Shown here: piece by piece, positions 52,304 to 60,192 of the stretch | Layout: each line of letters opens with the position of its first letter | Numbering within the stretch: the first letter of the stretch is position 1 | Assembly: GCF_031180975.1 (NCBI RefSeq) | Contig: NZ_JAPSLI010000004.1 | Span: forward strand, 248,001-312,000 | Origin: Microbacterium sp. | GTDB lineage: Bacteria; Actinomycetota; Actinomycetes; Actinomycetales; Microbacteriaceae | Length of the DNA: 64,000 nucleotides | Reading direction: 5' to 3' | The notes under the pieces: generated by a model | What the model was told of the DNA's origin: nothing | What the model saw: the letters and a program-made list of their open reading frames with translations, nothing else | Database searches by the model: none | Made by a program: the position numbers and the translations under genes

Positions 52304-53947
52304 TCAGGACGAGACCGAGTCGCCTCCGACGGGTTCCCTCGGGCGCTCCTGACGACCGGCCGCCGACGGCAGGTCGCGCTGCGCCGGTCCTTCGATGACC
52401 CGCCCGTCGGGGGCGAACCGCGAGCCGTGCAGCGGGCAGTCCCAGGTGCGCTCCAGCGTGTTCCACCGCACCACTCCGCCCATGTGCGTGCACACCGCGG
52501 ACACCTCGCAGGTCACCCCGTCGATCTCGCTGTGGGCGATCGGCTTGGCGCCGTCGCGACGGATGCCCGCGCGCACGCCCCGTTCGGTGTGCGTCTCGCC
52601 GGGTCCCGCCCATCCTCGGGCGGTGTGCGCGGCGACCTCGCCGACCGTGCGCGCCAGCTGCGCCGCGCCGCGGAGACTCTTGTGCCGGCGCGCCAGGCTC
52701 TGCGCCCATGCCGGCGCGTCCCCCTCGAGCTGTCCGCACAGGGCCAGCGCCGCCGCGACGGCCGTGGTCATGCCCCACTTCGCGAATCCGGTGGCGACGA
52801 AGATGCGGTCGTGCGACATCGGCATGGCGCCGACGTACGGCATCCGATTCGTCAGCCGGTAGTCCTGCGCCGCCCACCACCGCACCCGCTTGGCGGAGGG
52901 GAACGCCTGTGCGGTCCAGCGGTCCTGCGCGCGCAGGATCCGGCGGGTGTCGGGCACCCGGCCGGGGAAGAACGACGGCCCGCCGACGACCAGCAGCTCG
53001 CGGCCGTGCTCGTCGACCGCGGGACGCAGCGACCGGGTCACCGGGTCGGCGGACAGGTACATGCCCTGCGGCACCGGGCCCTCGATGGTGTACGCCGCCA
53101 CGATCTCGCGGGTGGGGGTGAGGGTGGCGAAGAACCCGCCGCGGTCGATCGCAGGGAAGCCCGTGGCGATGATCACGCGCTGCGCGCGCACCGCGCCGCG
53201 GGTGGTGTTCAGCGTGACACCGTGCGCTCCGGCATCCGCGGCGGTGACACGGCAGCGGTCCACGATCCGGACGCCGGCAGCGCGCGCCTTCGCCGCGAGG
53301 ACCGCGAGCGCCACGAGCGGCTGCAGCTGGCCCTGCTCGGTCATCACCAGCGCACGGGAGACCAGGAACGGCAGCCCCACCTCGCCGAAGCGCGTCTCGA
53401 AGGTCACCCCCGCGACGCGCATGGCGTCGGCCTCGGCCTGCAGCGAGCGGATGCCGGGCTGGCTCGTGGCGTACGTGAACGCCGGCTGGGGGCGCAGCGC
53501 GTCCGGCACCTCGGCGAGCTCGGCCTGGATCCAGTCGCGCGCCGCCGCGCCCGCCTCGGCGTAGGAGCGCACGGCGTCGTCGCCGCTGAACCGCCGGATG
53601 TCGCCGTACCGGGTGCCCTGCAGCAGGCTGGCCTTCCCCGTGGTGCGTCCTGTCGTCCCCGCGCCGACCGTGGTCGCTTCGAGCAGGAGCACCTCGTGTC
53701 CACGGCGGCGCAGTTCCAGCGCCGTCGTCACCCCGGTGAGCCCGGCGCCGACGACCACGGTGCCCGCCGAATCCGGCAGGAGGTCGCCTGCCTCGATCTC
53801 CGGGACGACGTCACGCCACACCGCGGTCCCGTCGCGCGAGTCGCGGGCGACGGCGTCCACTTGATCCTGCGGCGGCTCCCCCGACGGCTGCGGGTCCTGC
53901 TCCGGCGAATGCTCCGGCTGCTGCTCCGGCGACGGCGATGATGACAT
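52304..53947 (-). CDS. FAD-dependent oxidoreductase fused to a Rieske domain
   Basis: A 547-residue two-domain protein. A charged, Pro/Gln/Glu-rich N-terminus of about 50 residues precedes a DAO-like FAD domain with TVVVGAGLTGVTTALELRRRGHEV. A C-terminal Rieske [2Fe-2S] domain contains CTHMGG and CPLHGSRF, the Cys-His pairs. Such proteins may oxidise an amine or sugar acid while passing electrons to the cluster; substrate is unknown. A GTCAAGCCCC box and CACGCT hexamer lie just upstream, as in other stress-cluster genes. It is transcribed toward the SRPBCC gene. Confidence 0.9.
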   Translation of the reverse strand: MSSSPSPEQQPEHSPEQDPQPSGEPPQDQVDAVARDSRDGTAVWRDVVPEIEAGDLLPDSAGTVVVGAGLTGVTTALELRRRGHEVLLLEATTVGAGTTGRTTGKASLLQGTRYGDIRRFSGDDAVRSYAEAGAAARDWIQAELAEVPDALRPQPAFTYATSQPGIRSLQAEADAMRVAGVTFETRFGEVGLPFLVSRALVMTEQGQLQPLVALAVLAAKARAAGVRIVDRCRVTAADAGAHGVTLNTTRGAVRAQRVIIATGFPAIDRGGFFATLTPTREIVAAYTIEGPVPQGMYLSADPVTRSLRPAVDEHGRELLVVGGPSFFPGRVPDTRRILRAQDRWTAQAFPSAKRVRWWAAQDYRLTNRMPYVGAMPMSHDRIFVATGFAKWGMTTAVAAALALCGQLEGDAPAWAQSLARRHKSLRGAAQLARTVGEVAAHTARGWAGPGETHTERGVRAGIRRDGAKPIAHSEIDGVTCEVSAVCTHMGGVVRWNTLERTWDCPLHGSRFAPDGRVIEGPAQRDLPSAAGRQERPREPVGGDSVSS

Positions 53948-53974
53948 GCTCGGCCTCCTCGTGTGGACGGTCCG

Positions 53975-54014
53975 AGCGTGTCATCCGCCGGGCGGGAGCA
54001 CGCAGGGGCTTGAC
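53975..54014 (-). promoter_or_regulatory. GTCAAGCCCC box plus -10 for the Rieske-FAD gene
   Basis: On the minus strand GTCAAGCCCC (54014-54005), 24 nt, CACGCT (53980-53975). It lies 28-67 bp upstream of the gene. One base differs from the majority box. Confidence 0.5.
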
Positions 54015-54051
54015 AACCACCGCGTGCGACCGCGATCGCGCGAAGGCCGGG

Positions 54052-54390
54052 TCAGGCGATGCGCACGCCCTCCGCGTCGCCGGGAGCCTGCTCCTCCGGC
54101 GGTTCGGGAACGAGGTGCAGCCCGGTCGGTGTGTTGGCGGTGAAGGCGAGGGCCTCCACCCAGGCGCGGTTCACGGACGGCTGACGGCTGCCGTAGTACT
54201 TGAAGACGAGCGAGCTGCTGGGCTGCACCCACACGGTGGTGCGGCCGCCGCCGACGCTCGGGTCCTCGCGCCAGCTGAACGGGAACGGCTCGCCGCGGCG
54301 CAGCTTCGCGGTGATCACCAACTGGAGGTGCGTGAGCGCGCGGTCCTCGAACTCGGTCTTCACCGTGCCGTCGTAGATGAATTTACCCAT
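54052..54390 (-). CDS. DUF7882-like small protein, paralogue 1
   Basis: A 112-residue protein starting MGKFIYDGTVKTEFEDRALTHLQLVITAKLRRGEPFPFSW. I recall this Microbacteriaceae family as DUF7882; members are often wrongly annotated as ATP-dependent DNA ligase. A mixed beta sheet is likely (RTTVWVQPSSSLVFKYY). It pairs with a divergent paralogue 74 bp away sharing FE/IEDRALxHLxxVxxxKLRR. No catalytic motif is seen. AGGGAAGCC precedes the ATG. Confidence 0.78.
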   Translation of the reverse strand: MGKFIYDGTVKTEFEDRALTHLQLVITAKLRRGEPFPFSWREDPSVGGGRTTVWVQPSSSLVFKYYGSRQPSVNRAWVEALAFTANTPTGLHLVPEPPEEQAPGDAEGVRIA

Positions 54391-54463
54391 GGCTTCCCTG
54401 CATCCTCTATGTCCTCAACGTGTCCCCTGGCGAATCCACCCCGTGCACGGCTAGCTTATCCAG

Positions 54464-54814
54464 ATGGGTTGGCTCTACTACGGCGGGAACGCGGAACCGA
54501 TCGAGATCGAGGACCGCGCCCTCGCCCACCTCAAGGTCGTGGTCGCCACGAAGCTGCGCCGGCAGGAGAGCTTCACATTGTCGTGGCAGCACCCGCCGGA
54601 GGGCCCGATCGGTCGCTCCACCATCTGGCTGCACCCGTCGATTCCGCTGCGCTTCGTCTTCACCGAGCCGACACCGCCGCCGCTGAGCGCGGAGTGGATC
54701 ACCGCGATGGCGAACTCCGCGAACACCAGCGGCGGCATCATGCTGCTGCCGGAGCACGTCGAGGCGGAGCCCGTATCCGACTCTCAATCGGACTCCTCGG
54801 ACGACACGGCGTGA
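54464..54814 (+). CDS. DUF7882-like small protein, paralogue 2
   Basis: A 116-residue paralogue of the preceding gene, in opposite orientation (EIEDRALAHLKVVVATKLRRQESFTLSW, STIWLHPSIPLRFVF). TAGCTT ends 6 nt before the ATG, so it is leaderless, unlike its partner. Its 3' end overlaps the convergent DUF6766 gene by 31 bp. The acidic tail (SDSQSDSSDDTA) is disordered. Function is unknown; the head-to-head paralogues suggest a duplication that diverged in regulation. Confidence 0.75.
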   Translation: MGWLYYGGNAEPIEIEDRALAHLKVVVATKLRRQESFTLSWQHPPEGPIGRSTIWLHPSIPLRFVFTEPTPPPLSAEWITAMANSANTSGGIMLLPEHVEAEPVSDSQSDSSDDTA

Positions 54815-55461
54815 GCGACGCCGACCGGCTTGGATTCGGCCGACGCGCGCTGGCGCAGGAAGATCGAGAACGCCACCATGGTGCCGACCGCGAGGAACTC
54901 GCTCTGCCAGTTCTGCAGGGTGCGGTCCCAGAAGTCGGGTGAGCCGAGGTACTCCAGCCAGGTCACGGGCGGCTGCCCGTGCTCGGCGTTCTCCTCGTTC
55001 ATGACGACGGTCCCGGCGAAGGACTGCACCAGCCACGACAGCACGAAGATGCCGCCCATCACGAGCACGAGCGAGTTCTCGTACACCACGCGCCGCCAGC
55101 CGGACGCCTTCGCCCACGCGGGCGCGTTCTCGGGGGCGTGACGGCCGACCTTCTGCTCCTCGTCGGTGCCGACGCCCTCGTCCCCCGGCTTCTTCGACTC
55201 GGGCGACCCGCGCTGCACCAGCCAGATGGTGGCGACGATGAACAGCAGGAACTGCAGGAACTCCGACTGCCAGTTCTCGGCGACGTCCACGACGAAGTCG
55301 CTGGAGAACACGAAGCCGAGGTAGCTCTCCAGCGGTTGCCCGTGCTGCGCGAGCTCCTCGTTCGTCTTCAGGAAGCCCGCCACCGATTGCCCGAGCAGGG
55401 CGGCGACGAACAGCACGAAGAAGAACAGTCCCAGCGCGTTGTCCTTCACGAATCGTCCCAT
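54784..55461 (-). CDS. DUF6766 membrane protein with internal duplication
   Basis: A 225-residue protein with two similar halves, each with two hydrophobic segments. GQPLESYLGFVFSSDFVVDVAENWQSEFLQ (about residues 41-70) recurs as GQPPVTWLEYLGSPDFWDRTLQNWQSEFLA (about 162-191). It matches what I recall as DUF6766. The loop between halves is charged. It starts 1 nt after the stop of a 35-residue membrane peptide. Function is unknown. Confidence 0.82.
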   Translation of the reverse strand: MGRFVKDNALGLFFFVLFVAALLGQSVAGFLKTNEELAQHGQPLESYLGFVFSSDFVVDVAENWQSEFLQFLLFIVATIWLVQRGSPESKKPGDEGVGTDEEQKVGRHAPENAPAWAKASGWRRVVYENSLVLVMGGIFVLSWLVQSFAGTVVMNEENAEHGQPPVTWLEYLGSPDFWDRTLQNWQSEFLAVGTMVAFSIFLRQRASAESKPVGVAHAVSSEESD

Positions 55462-55462
55462 G

Positions 55463-55570
55463 TCAGCGCCCCACCGCCAGGACGACGAACATCGCGGCGA
55501 ACCCCGCGATCACGGCGCCCATCCACATCCAGAAGATCACGTGCGGTCCGATCGGCTCCTGCTTCGGCAT
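55463..55570 (-). CDS. 35-residue membrane peptide upstream of DUF6766
   Basis: MPKQEPIGPHVIFW then one hydrophobic segment (MGAVIAGFAAMFVVLAVG), 35 residues in total. GGAGGGAGAACC precedes the ATG at 55570, a good Shine-Dalgarno sequence; the track start is upstream and unsupported. It ends 1 nt before DUF6766, so the two are cotranscribed from a promoter with a GTCAACCCCC box. It may be a regulatory or assembly subunit of the membrane protein. Confidence 0.65.
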   Translation of the reverse strand: MPKQEPIGPHVIFWMWMGAVIAGFAAMFVVLAVGR

Positions 55571-55663
55571 CGGTTCTCCCTCCGTCGCGACCGGGGTCGG
55601 TCGACTCACACGGCGACCGGGATCGGTCGCCTCTGCAGCGGCCCGACGGCCACCACCTGTCAG

Positions 55664-55703
55664 ATGGTCTCGGCCGCGCCGGCCCCGGCCCAAGGGGGTT
55701 GAC
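55664..55703 (-). promoter_or_regulatory. GTCAACCCCC box for the small peptide-DUF6766 operon
   Basis: On the minus strand GTCAACCCCC (55703-55694), 24 nt, GACCAT (55669-55664). The hexamer is weaker than in the other five. It lies about 94 bp upstream of the 35-residue gene. Confidence 0.4.
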
Positions 55704-55719
55704 GCCGCGCCGCGGCACT

Positions 55720-55759
55720 GTCAACCCCCCTTCTGCGCCGAGAAGCGCCTGCGTACGGT
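55720..55759 (+). promoter_or_regulatory. GTCAACCCCC box plus -10 for the CBS-FHA operon
   Basis: GTCAACCCCC (55720-55729), 24 nt, TACGGT (55754-55759). It lies back to back with the box for the DUF6766 operon, 16 bp apart. The ATG at 55809 is 50 nt further downstream. Confidence 0.65.
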
Positions 55760-55808
55760 CGGGGCAGGTGGAACACGGGATGCAATGAATGAGAAGGGAC
55801 GGGAGATC

Positions 55809-56222
55809 ATGACGCTCACGCGCGACATCATGACGTCGGATGCGAGATGCATCGGCGAGAACGACGCGCTGACGATCGCCGCGGAGATGATGCGAGAACT
55901 CGATGTCGGAGCGCTCCCGATCTGCGGAGAGGACGGCAGGCTGAAGGGGATGCTGACCGACCGGGACATCGTGGTGAAGGCCCTCGCGGACGGGCTGGAC
56001 CCGGAGACGACGAACGCGGGCCGGCTGGCGAGCGGGAGGCTCGTCTACGTCAGCGCCGATGACGACATCGAGGTGGCGCTGGCGAAGATGCAGGAGAACC
56101 AGATCCGCCGGGTGCCGGTGATCGAGGACCAGCGGCTGGTCGGGATCGTCAGCCAGGCCGACATCGCCCGGCATCTCGAACCGGAGACGACCGGCGAGAC
56201 GGTGGAGAGCATCTCGCGCTGA
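55809..56222 (+). CDS. CBS domain protein
   Basis: A 137-residue protein with a tandem CBS pair (MTSDARCIGENDALTIAAEMMRELDVGALPICGEDGRLKGMLTDRDIVVKAL and DDDIEVALAKMQENQIRRVPVIEDQRLVGIVSQADIARHL). It probably binds adenylates. ATG at 55809 is preferred over 55785 because GGGAG and AAGGGAC precede it. It heads an operon with an FHA gene and has the shared stress box. Confidence 0.88.
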   Translation: MTLTRDIMTSDARCIGENDALTIAAEMMRELDVGALPICGEDGRLKGMLTDRDIVVKALADGLDPETTNAGRLASGRLVYVSADDDIEVALAKMQENQIRRVPVIEDQRLVGIVSQADIARHLEPETTGETVESISR

Positions 56223-56251
56223 TCGCAGGCGCGACGAGACGGAGGAGAGAC

Positions 56252-56746
56252 ATGGACGAGCAGACGCAGGGATACCAGCCGACGACGACGCACGCGGAGT
56301 GGGGCGCGGGCAAGCCGCATCTGCTCATCTCCCGGGGTGACGACGAACGCATGGTGTACGACCTCACCTCCGACGAGGTGACCATCGGCTCCGCCGCCGG
56401 CAGCAGTGTGCTGCTCGAGGGTGCCGACCCGGTGCACGCCACCATCGTGCACGACGACCGCGACGAGTACGTGCTCACACTGCACGGCGCCGGCGAGATG
56501 AACGCGAACGCCGACGAGGGCCCGGAGGGCGAACGGACGGAGATCCTGCGGACCGGCGCTCGATTCACCATCGGCGACTGGACGCTGGTGTTCGGCAGGC
56601 AGGAGTTCGCCGACCACGGCCGCCCGTATGGCGGACGCCAGGGCGGCGAGCTGTCCGACCAGCCTCCGCAGCCGCAACGGCCGGACTACCGCGCCGACCG
56701 CTCCGGCGAGGAGCGGCCGCGGGGTGAAGAGGTCCGCGACGGCTGA
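56252..56746 (+). CDS. FHA-like domain protein with disordered tail
   Basis: A 164-residue protein. Residues about 20-115 show an FHA-like fold: TSDEVTIGSAAGSSVLLEGADPVHATIVHD and TLHGAGEMNANADE, where IGSAAGSS and HATI correspond to the GR...SxxH phosphothreonine motif, with the canonical GR arginine missing (IGSA). Phosphothreonine binding may be weakened. The C-terminus is Pro/Gln/Arg-rich and disordered. GGAGGAGAGAC precedes the ATG. It follows the CBS gene by 29 bp, so it is cotranscribed. Confidence 0.78.
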   Translation: MDEQTQGYQPTTTHAEWGAGKPHLLISRGDDERMVYDLTSDEVTIGSAAGSSVLLEGADPVHATIVHDDRDEYVLTLHGAGEMNANADEGPEGERTEILRTGARFTIGDWTLVFGRQEFADHGRPYGGRQGGELSDQPPQPQRPDYRADRSGEERPRGEEVRDG

Positions 56747-57021
56747 GCGCTCGACAGGGTCGGCGTCCGCAGGGCGCCGGCCCTTCGCGTGCGCGTCGGC
56801 GACCGACTGGGGAAAGCGCTCAGAAGGAGATCCCGGTGGCAGGTTCGCGACGGCGCCTGACTCCACGATTTGGACGACGGCCGTAGGCGGCTGCTTCCCC
56901 GCTTCGACACGGAACACGGTGATCGCGCGCCGGCTGTTCCCGCCCGCAATGGCATCCTCTCGCCGGGTCGCGCCGCCGCCTCGCGGCGGTCGGCAGCGCC
57001 CTCGCGGATACGATCGGAGAC

Positions 57022-58314
57022 ATGCCCGCTTCCTCCGCACCCCTCGCGCATGCCTCCGATCTCGCCGACTTCGTGGCGGCATCCCCGTCGAGCTACCACG
57101 CCGCGGAGGAGGTCGCCCGACGCCTCGAGCATGCCGGGTTCACGCGCCTGGACGAGACTGCGGCCTGGCCGCAGCAGCCGGGCGGACGCTTCGTCGTCCT
57201 GCGGGACGGCGCGGCGATCGCCTGGGCCGTGCCGACGGATGCCGTGCCGACCACGCCTGTGCACGTGCTCGGTGCGCACACCGACTCCCCCGGTTTCAAG
57301 CTCAAGCCGCGACCGACCACCGGTGCCAAGGGATGGCTGCAGGCGGCGGTCGAGGTGTACGGCGGGCCGCTGCTGAACTCGTGGCTCGACCGGGAGCTGC
57401 GCCTCGCCGGGCGGCTCGCCCTCGCCGATGGACGCGTCGTGCTGGCGGCGACCGGGCCACTGCTGCGTCTGCCGCAGCTGGCCATCCACCTCGACCGCGG
57501 CGTGAACGACGGGCTCGCGCTGGACAAGCAGACCGGCACCCAGCCGGTGTGGGGCCTCGGCGACCCCGAGTCGGCCGACCTGCTCGCCGAGCTCGCCGCC
57601 GAGGCGGCCGTCGACCCCGCCGAGATCCGCGGCTTCGACGTGGTGGTGGCGGATGCCGCTCGCGGCGCCGTGTTCGGCAAGGACGGGGCGTTCTTCGCGT
57701 CGGGCCGGCTCGACGACCTCGCGTCCGTCCACGCGGGCGTCGGCGCACTCATCGAGGCCACCACTCGCCGCGGGGCGGGGGGCGCGGTGATTCCGATGCT
57801 CGCCGCGTTCGACCACGAGGAGCTCGGTTCGGAGTCACGCTCCGGCGCCGCGGGCCCGTTCCTCGAGGACGTGCTCGAGCGCGTCTACGACGGCCTGGGC
57901 GCCGACGCGTCGGACCGCCGGCGTGCGTACGCGTCGTCGTGGTGCCTGTCGAGCGACGTCGGCCACTCCGTGCACCCGAACTACGTCCACCGTCACGACC
58001 CGGTGGTGCAGCCGGTGCTCGGGTCGGGTCCGATCCTCAAGATCAACGCGAACCAGCGCTACGCGACGGATGCCGTGGGCGCAGCCGCCTGGGCGGGATG
58101 GTGCGAGGCCGCCGGCGTCTCCTCGCAGGAGTTCGTGTCCAACAACACCGTGCCGTGCGGGTCGACCATCGGCCCGCTGACGGCCACGCGGCTCGGCATC
58201 CGCACGGTGGATGTCGGCATCCCGATCCTGTCGATGCACTCCGCGCGCGAGCTGGCCGGGGTGAGCGACCTGTACGACCTTTCCCGCGTCGCCCGCACGT
58301 TTTTCGCAGGCTGA
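57022..58314 (+). CDS. M18 family aminopeptidase
   Basis: A 430-residue zinc aminopeptidase. HVLGAHTDSPGFKLKP, the metal-binding LDDLASVHAG, FDHEELGSESRSGAAGPF and DVGHSVHPNYVHRHDP are M18 hallmarks. It removes N-terminal acidic residues from peptides in the cytoplasm as a dodecamer. TACGAT ends 7 nt before the ATG; CGGAGA also lies there. It is followed by a GC-rich repeat region. Confidence 0.94.
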   Translation: MPASSAPLAHASDLADFVAASPSSYHAAEEVARRLEHAGFTRLDETAAWPQQPGGRFVVLRDGAAIAWAVPTDAVPTTPVHVLGAHTDSPGFKLKPRPTTGAKGWLQAAVEVYGGPLLNSWLDRELRLAGRLALADGRVVLAATGPLLRLPQLAIHLDRGVNDGLALDKQTGTQPVWGLGDPESADLLAELAAEAAVDPAEIRGFDVVVADAARGAVFGKDGAFFASGRLDDLASVHAGVGALIEATTRRGAGGAVIPMLAAFDHEELGSESRSGAAGPFLEDVLERVYDGLGADASDRRRAYASSWCLSSDVGHSVHPNYVHRHDPVVQPVLGSGPILKINANQRYATDAVGAAAWAGWCEAAGVSSQEFVSNNTVPCGSTIGPLTATRLGIRTVDVGIPILSMHSARELAGVSDLYDLSRVARTFFAG

Positions 58315-58681
58315 CCCGCCCGGCCCCGCGCATCGCGCCGCGTCTTCGCGTCTGCGTGCTCTCAACACCCCGGGTTCGCGTCGACACCCCGGGCTGCGGG
58401 CGCCGGGAACCCGGGGTCCCGGCGGGAAACCGGGGTGTCGGCGGGATTCGCGCGTCGGACACGTCGACACCCCGGGTTCGAAACGCGAGGTTCGACGTCC
58501 TGCACGCCGCACGCCCGAGGCGACGGGAACCCGGGGCGCCCGCACCGCGCCCGCCCCGCACGCGCCCACACCCCGAGTTTGCGTCGACACCCCGGCCTGC
58601 GGACGCCGGCAACCCGGGGTCCCGGCGGGAAACCGGGGTGTCGGCACCGCGGGGGCGAGGCGACGCCACGCGCCCGCGCGC
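58315..58681. repeat. Cluster of GACACCCCG palindromic repeats in a non-coding region
   Basis: This 367-bp region has no credible gene. It holds at least three units of a GC-rich palindromic element. Units 58363-58442 and 58566-58645 are each 80 bp and about 91% identical (CACCCCG...CGACACCCCGG...AACCCGGGGT...ACCGGGGTGTCGGC). A degenerate unit lies between them. They share their core with the 105-bp repeats at 26 and 28 kb. Confidence 0.8.
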
Positions 58682-60055
58682 TCAGACCATCGTGTCGAGG
58701 ATCGCGACGAGGTCCTCGAAGGTGGTCAGCGGGTTGAGGATCGCGAAACGGGTGTTCGGGCGCCCCGCGTGCGAGCTGGGCACGACGAACGCGTGCTGCT
58801 CGTCCAGCAGCTTCGCCGACCAGCGGTCGTAGTCGGCGCGGGTCCATCCGTCGCGCTCGAACACGACGACCGAGAGCTGCGGATCGCGCACCAGCGTGAA
58901 CCCCGGGCGGCGGTCGATCTCCTCGGCGATCCGGTGCGTCAGCGCGATCGTCGACGACACGGCGTCGCGGTACGCCTGCACACCGTACGTGGCCAGCGAG
59001 AACCACAGCGGAAGCCCGCGCGGACGGCGCGTGAGCTGGATCGAGTAGTCCGACGGGCTGAAGTCGTCTGTCTCGGTGAGCGTGTCGAGGTACTCGGCGT
59101 GCTGGGTGTGCGCACGACGCCCGTGCTCGGGGTCGCGGTACAGCAGCGCACAGCAGTCGAAGGGCGCGAACAGCCACTTGTGCGGATCGACGATGAGCGA
59201 GTCGGCGCGCTCGACGCCGGCGAAGATCGGCTTCGCCTCGGGCGACAGCATCGCGGTCAGGCCGTAGGCGCCGTCGATGTGCAGCCAGAAGTCGAACTCG
59301 TCCTTGAGGGCGGCGATGCCCGCGATGTCGTCGACGATGCCGAAGTTCGTCGACCCCGCGGTGGCGACCACCGCGCACACGTCGTCGCCGTGCTCCTCCA
59401 GCGCGGCACGCACCGCATCCGCTCGCAGCACCCCGTCCTCGCCGGCGGGGACGGCGATGACCTCGGCGTCCATCACTCGCGCGGCGGACTTGTTCGAGGA
59501 GTGCGCCTCGAGGCTGCACACGATCTTCCAGCGCGCCGGGGCCGGCTGCCCGGCAACGGCACGCTTCTCGCGGGCGGCCTCGCGCGCCGCGACGAGAGCT
59601 GACAGGTTGCCGATCGTGCCGCCCTGCACGAACACACCGCCGGCGGATGCCGGCAGGCCGAACTCGCTCGCCAGCCAGTCGAGCACCTCGTTCTCGGCGT
59701 GCACCGCGCCGGCGCCCTCCAGCCAGCTGCCGCCGTAGAGACCGGATGCCGACACGACCAGGTCGAACGCGACGGCAGCCATCGTCGGCGCGGTGGGGAT
59801 GAACGACAGGTAGAGCGGGTGGCTGGTCGTCAGGCACGCCGGGGCGAGGATGTGCTCGAACACACTGAGCGCACGCTGCGCCCCGAGCCCGCCGTCGGTG
59901 ATCGTCGCGCCCACCAGCCTGCGCAGCTCCGCGGGGGTCTGCGGCTTGTCGAGCGGCACGTCGTCGGCCAGCATCCGGCGACGGGAGTAGTCGAGCACGG
60001 CGTCGACGATCGCGTTCGATTCGGGTGAGGCGGCGTGCATGCGCACGGGGTCCAT
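58682..60055 (-). CDS. Group II pyridoxal-dependent decarboxylase
   Basis: A 457-residue PLP enzyme of the aromatic amino-acid/diaminobutyrate decarboxylase family. The PLP lysine lies in SLIVDPHKWLFAPFDCCALLYRD. The substrate-side HIDGAYGLTAML and FVQGGTIGNLSALVAAR are typical. Product could be a biogenic amine; specificity cannot be set from sequence. AAAGGACCA precedes the ATG. It is divergent from the NCS1 transporter, which may import a related compound. Confidence 0.92.
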   Translation of the reverse strand: MDPVRMHAASPESNAIVDAVLDYSRRRMLADDVPLDKPQTPAELRRLVGATITDGGLGAQRALSVFEHILAPACLTTSHPLYLSFIPTAPTMAAVAFDLVVSASGLYGGSWLEGAGAVHAENEVLDWLASEFGLPASAGGVFVQGGTIGNLSALVAAREAAREKRAVAGQPAPARWKIVCSLEAHSSNKSAARVMDAEVIAVPAGEDGVLRADAVRAALEEHGDDVCAVVATAGSTNFGIVDDIAGIAALKDEFDFWLHIDGAYGLTAMLSPEAKPIFAGVERADSLIVDPHKWLFAPFDCCALLYRDPEHGRRAHTQHAEYLDTLTETDDFSPSDYSIQLTRRPRGLPLWFSLATYGVQAYRDAVSSTIALTHRIAEEIDRRPGFTLVRDPQLSVVVFERDGWTRADYDRWSAKLLDEQHAFVVPSSHAGRPNTRFAILNPLTTFEDLVAILDTMV

Positions 60056-60192
60056 GAGTGGTCCTTTCGACGGTGAAAGCGCGGGGCCGCGAGGGGGCCG
60101 GCGATCAACGCTACCCCGTCGGCAGGCTCCGTCCCGCCACGATTTCAGCAGGATGCTGGGGGGCCGGGCGTCCGCAGTGCCAGGATGAGGGC

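Noticed and set aside
56747-57021. Possible small gene between FHA and the M18 aminopeptidase
   Set aside because: This 275-bp stretch has only Arg-rich shadow frames without start signals. CTGAGCGCT and its inverse occur about 60 bp apart, but no gene or clear site is supported.
58363-58645. CRISPR-like repeat cluster
   Set aside because: The units are long, GC-rich, palindromic and irregularly spaced, without unique spacers of equal length or cas genes.
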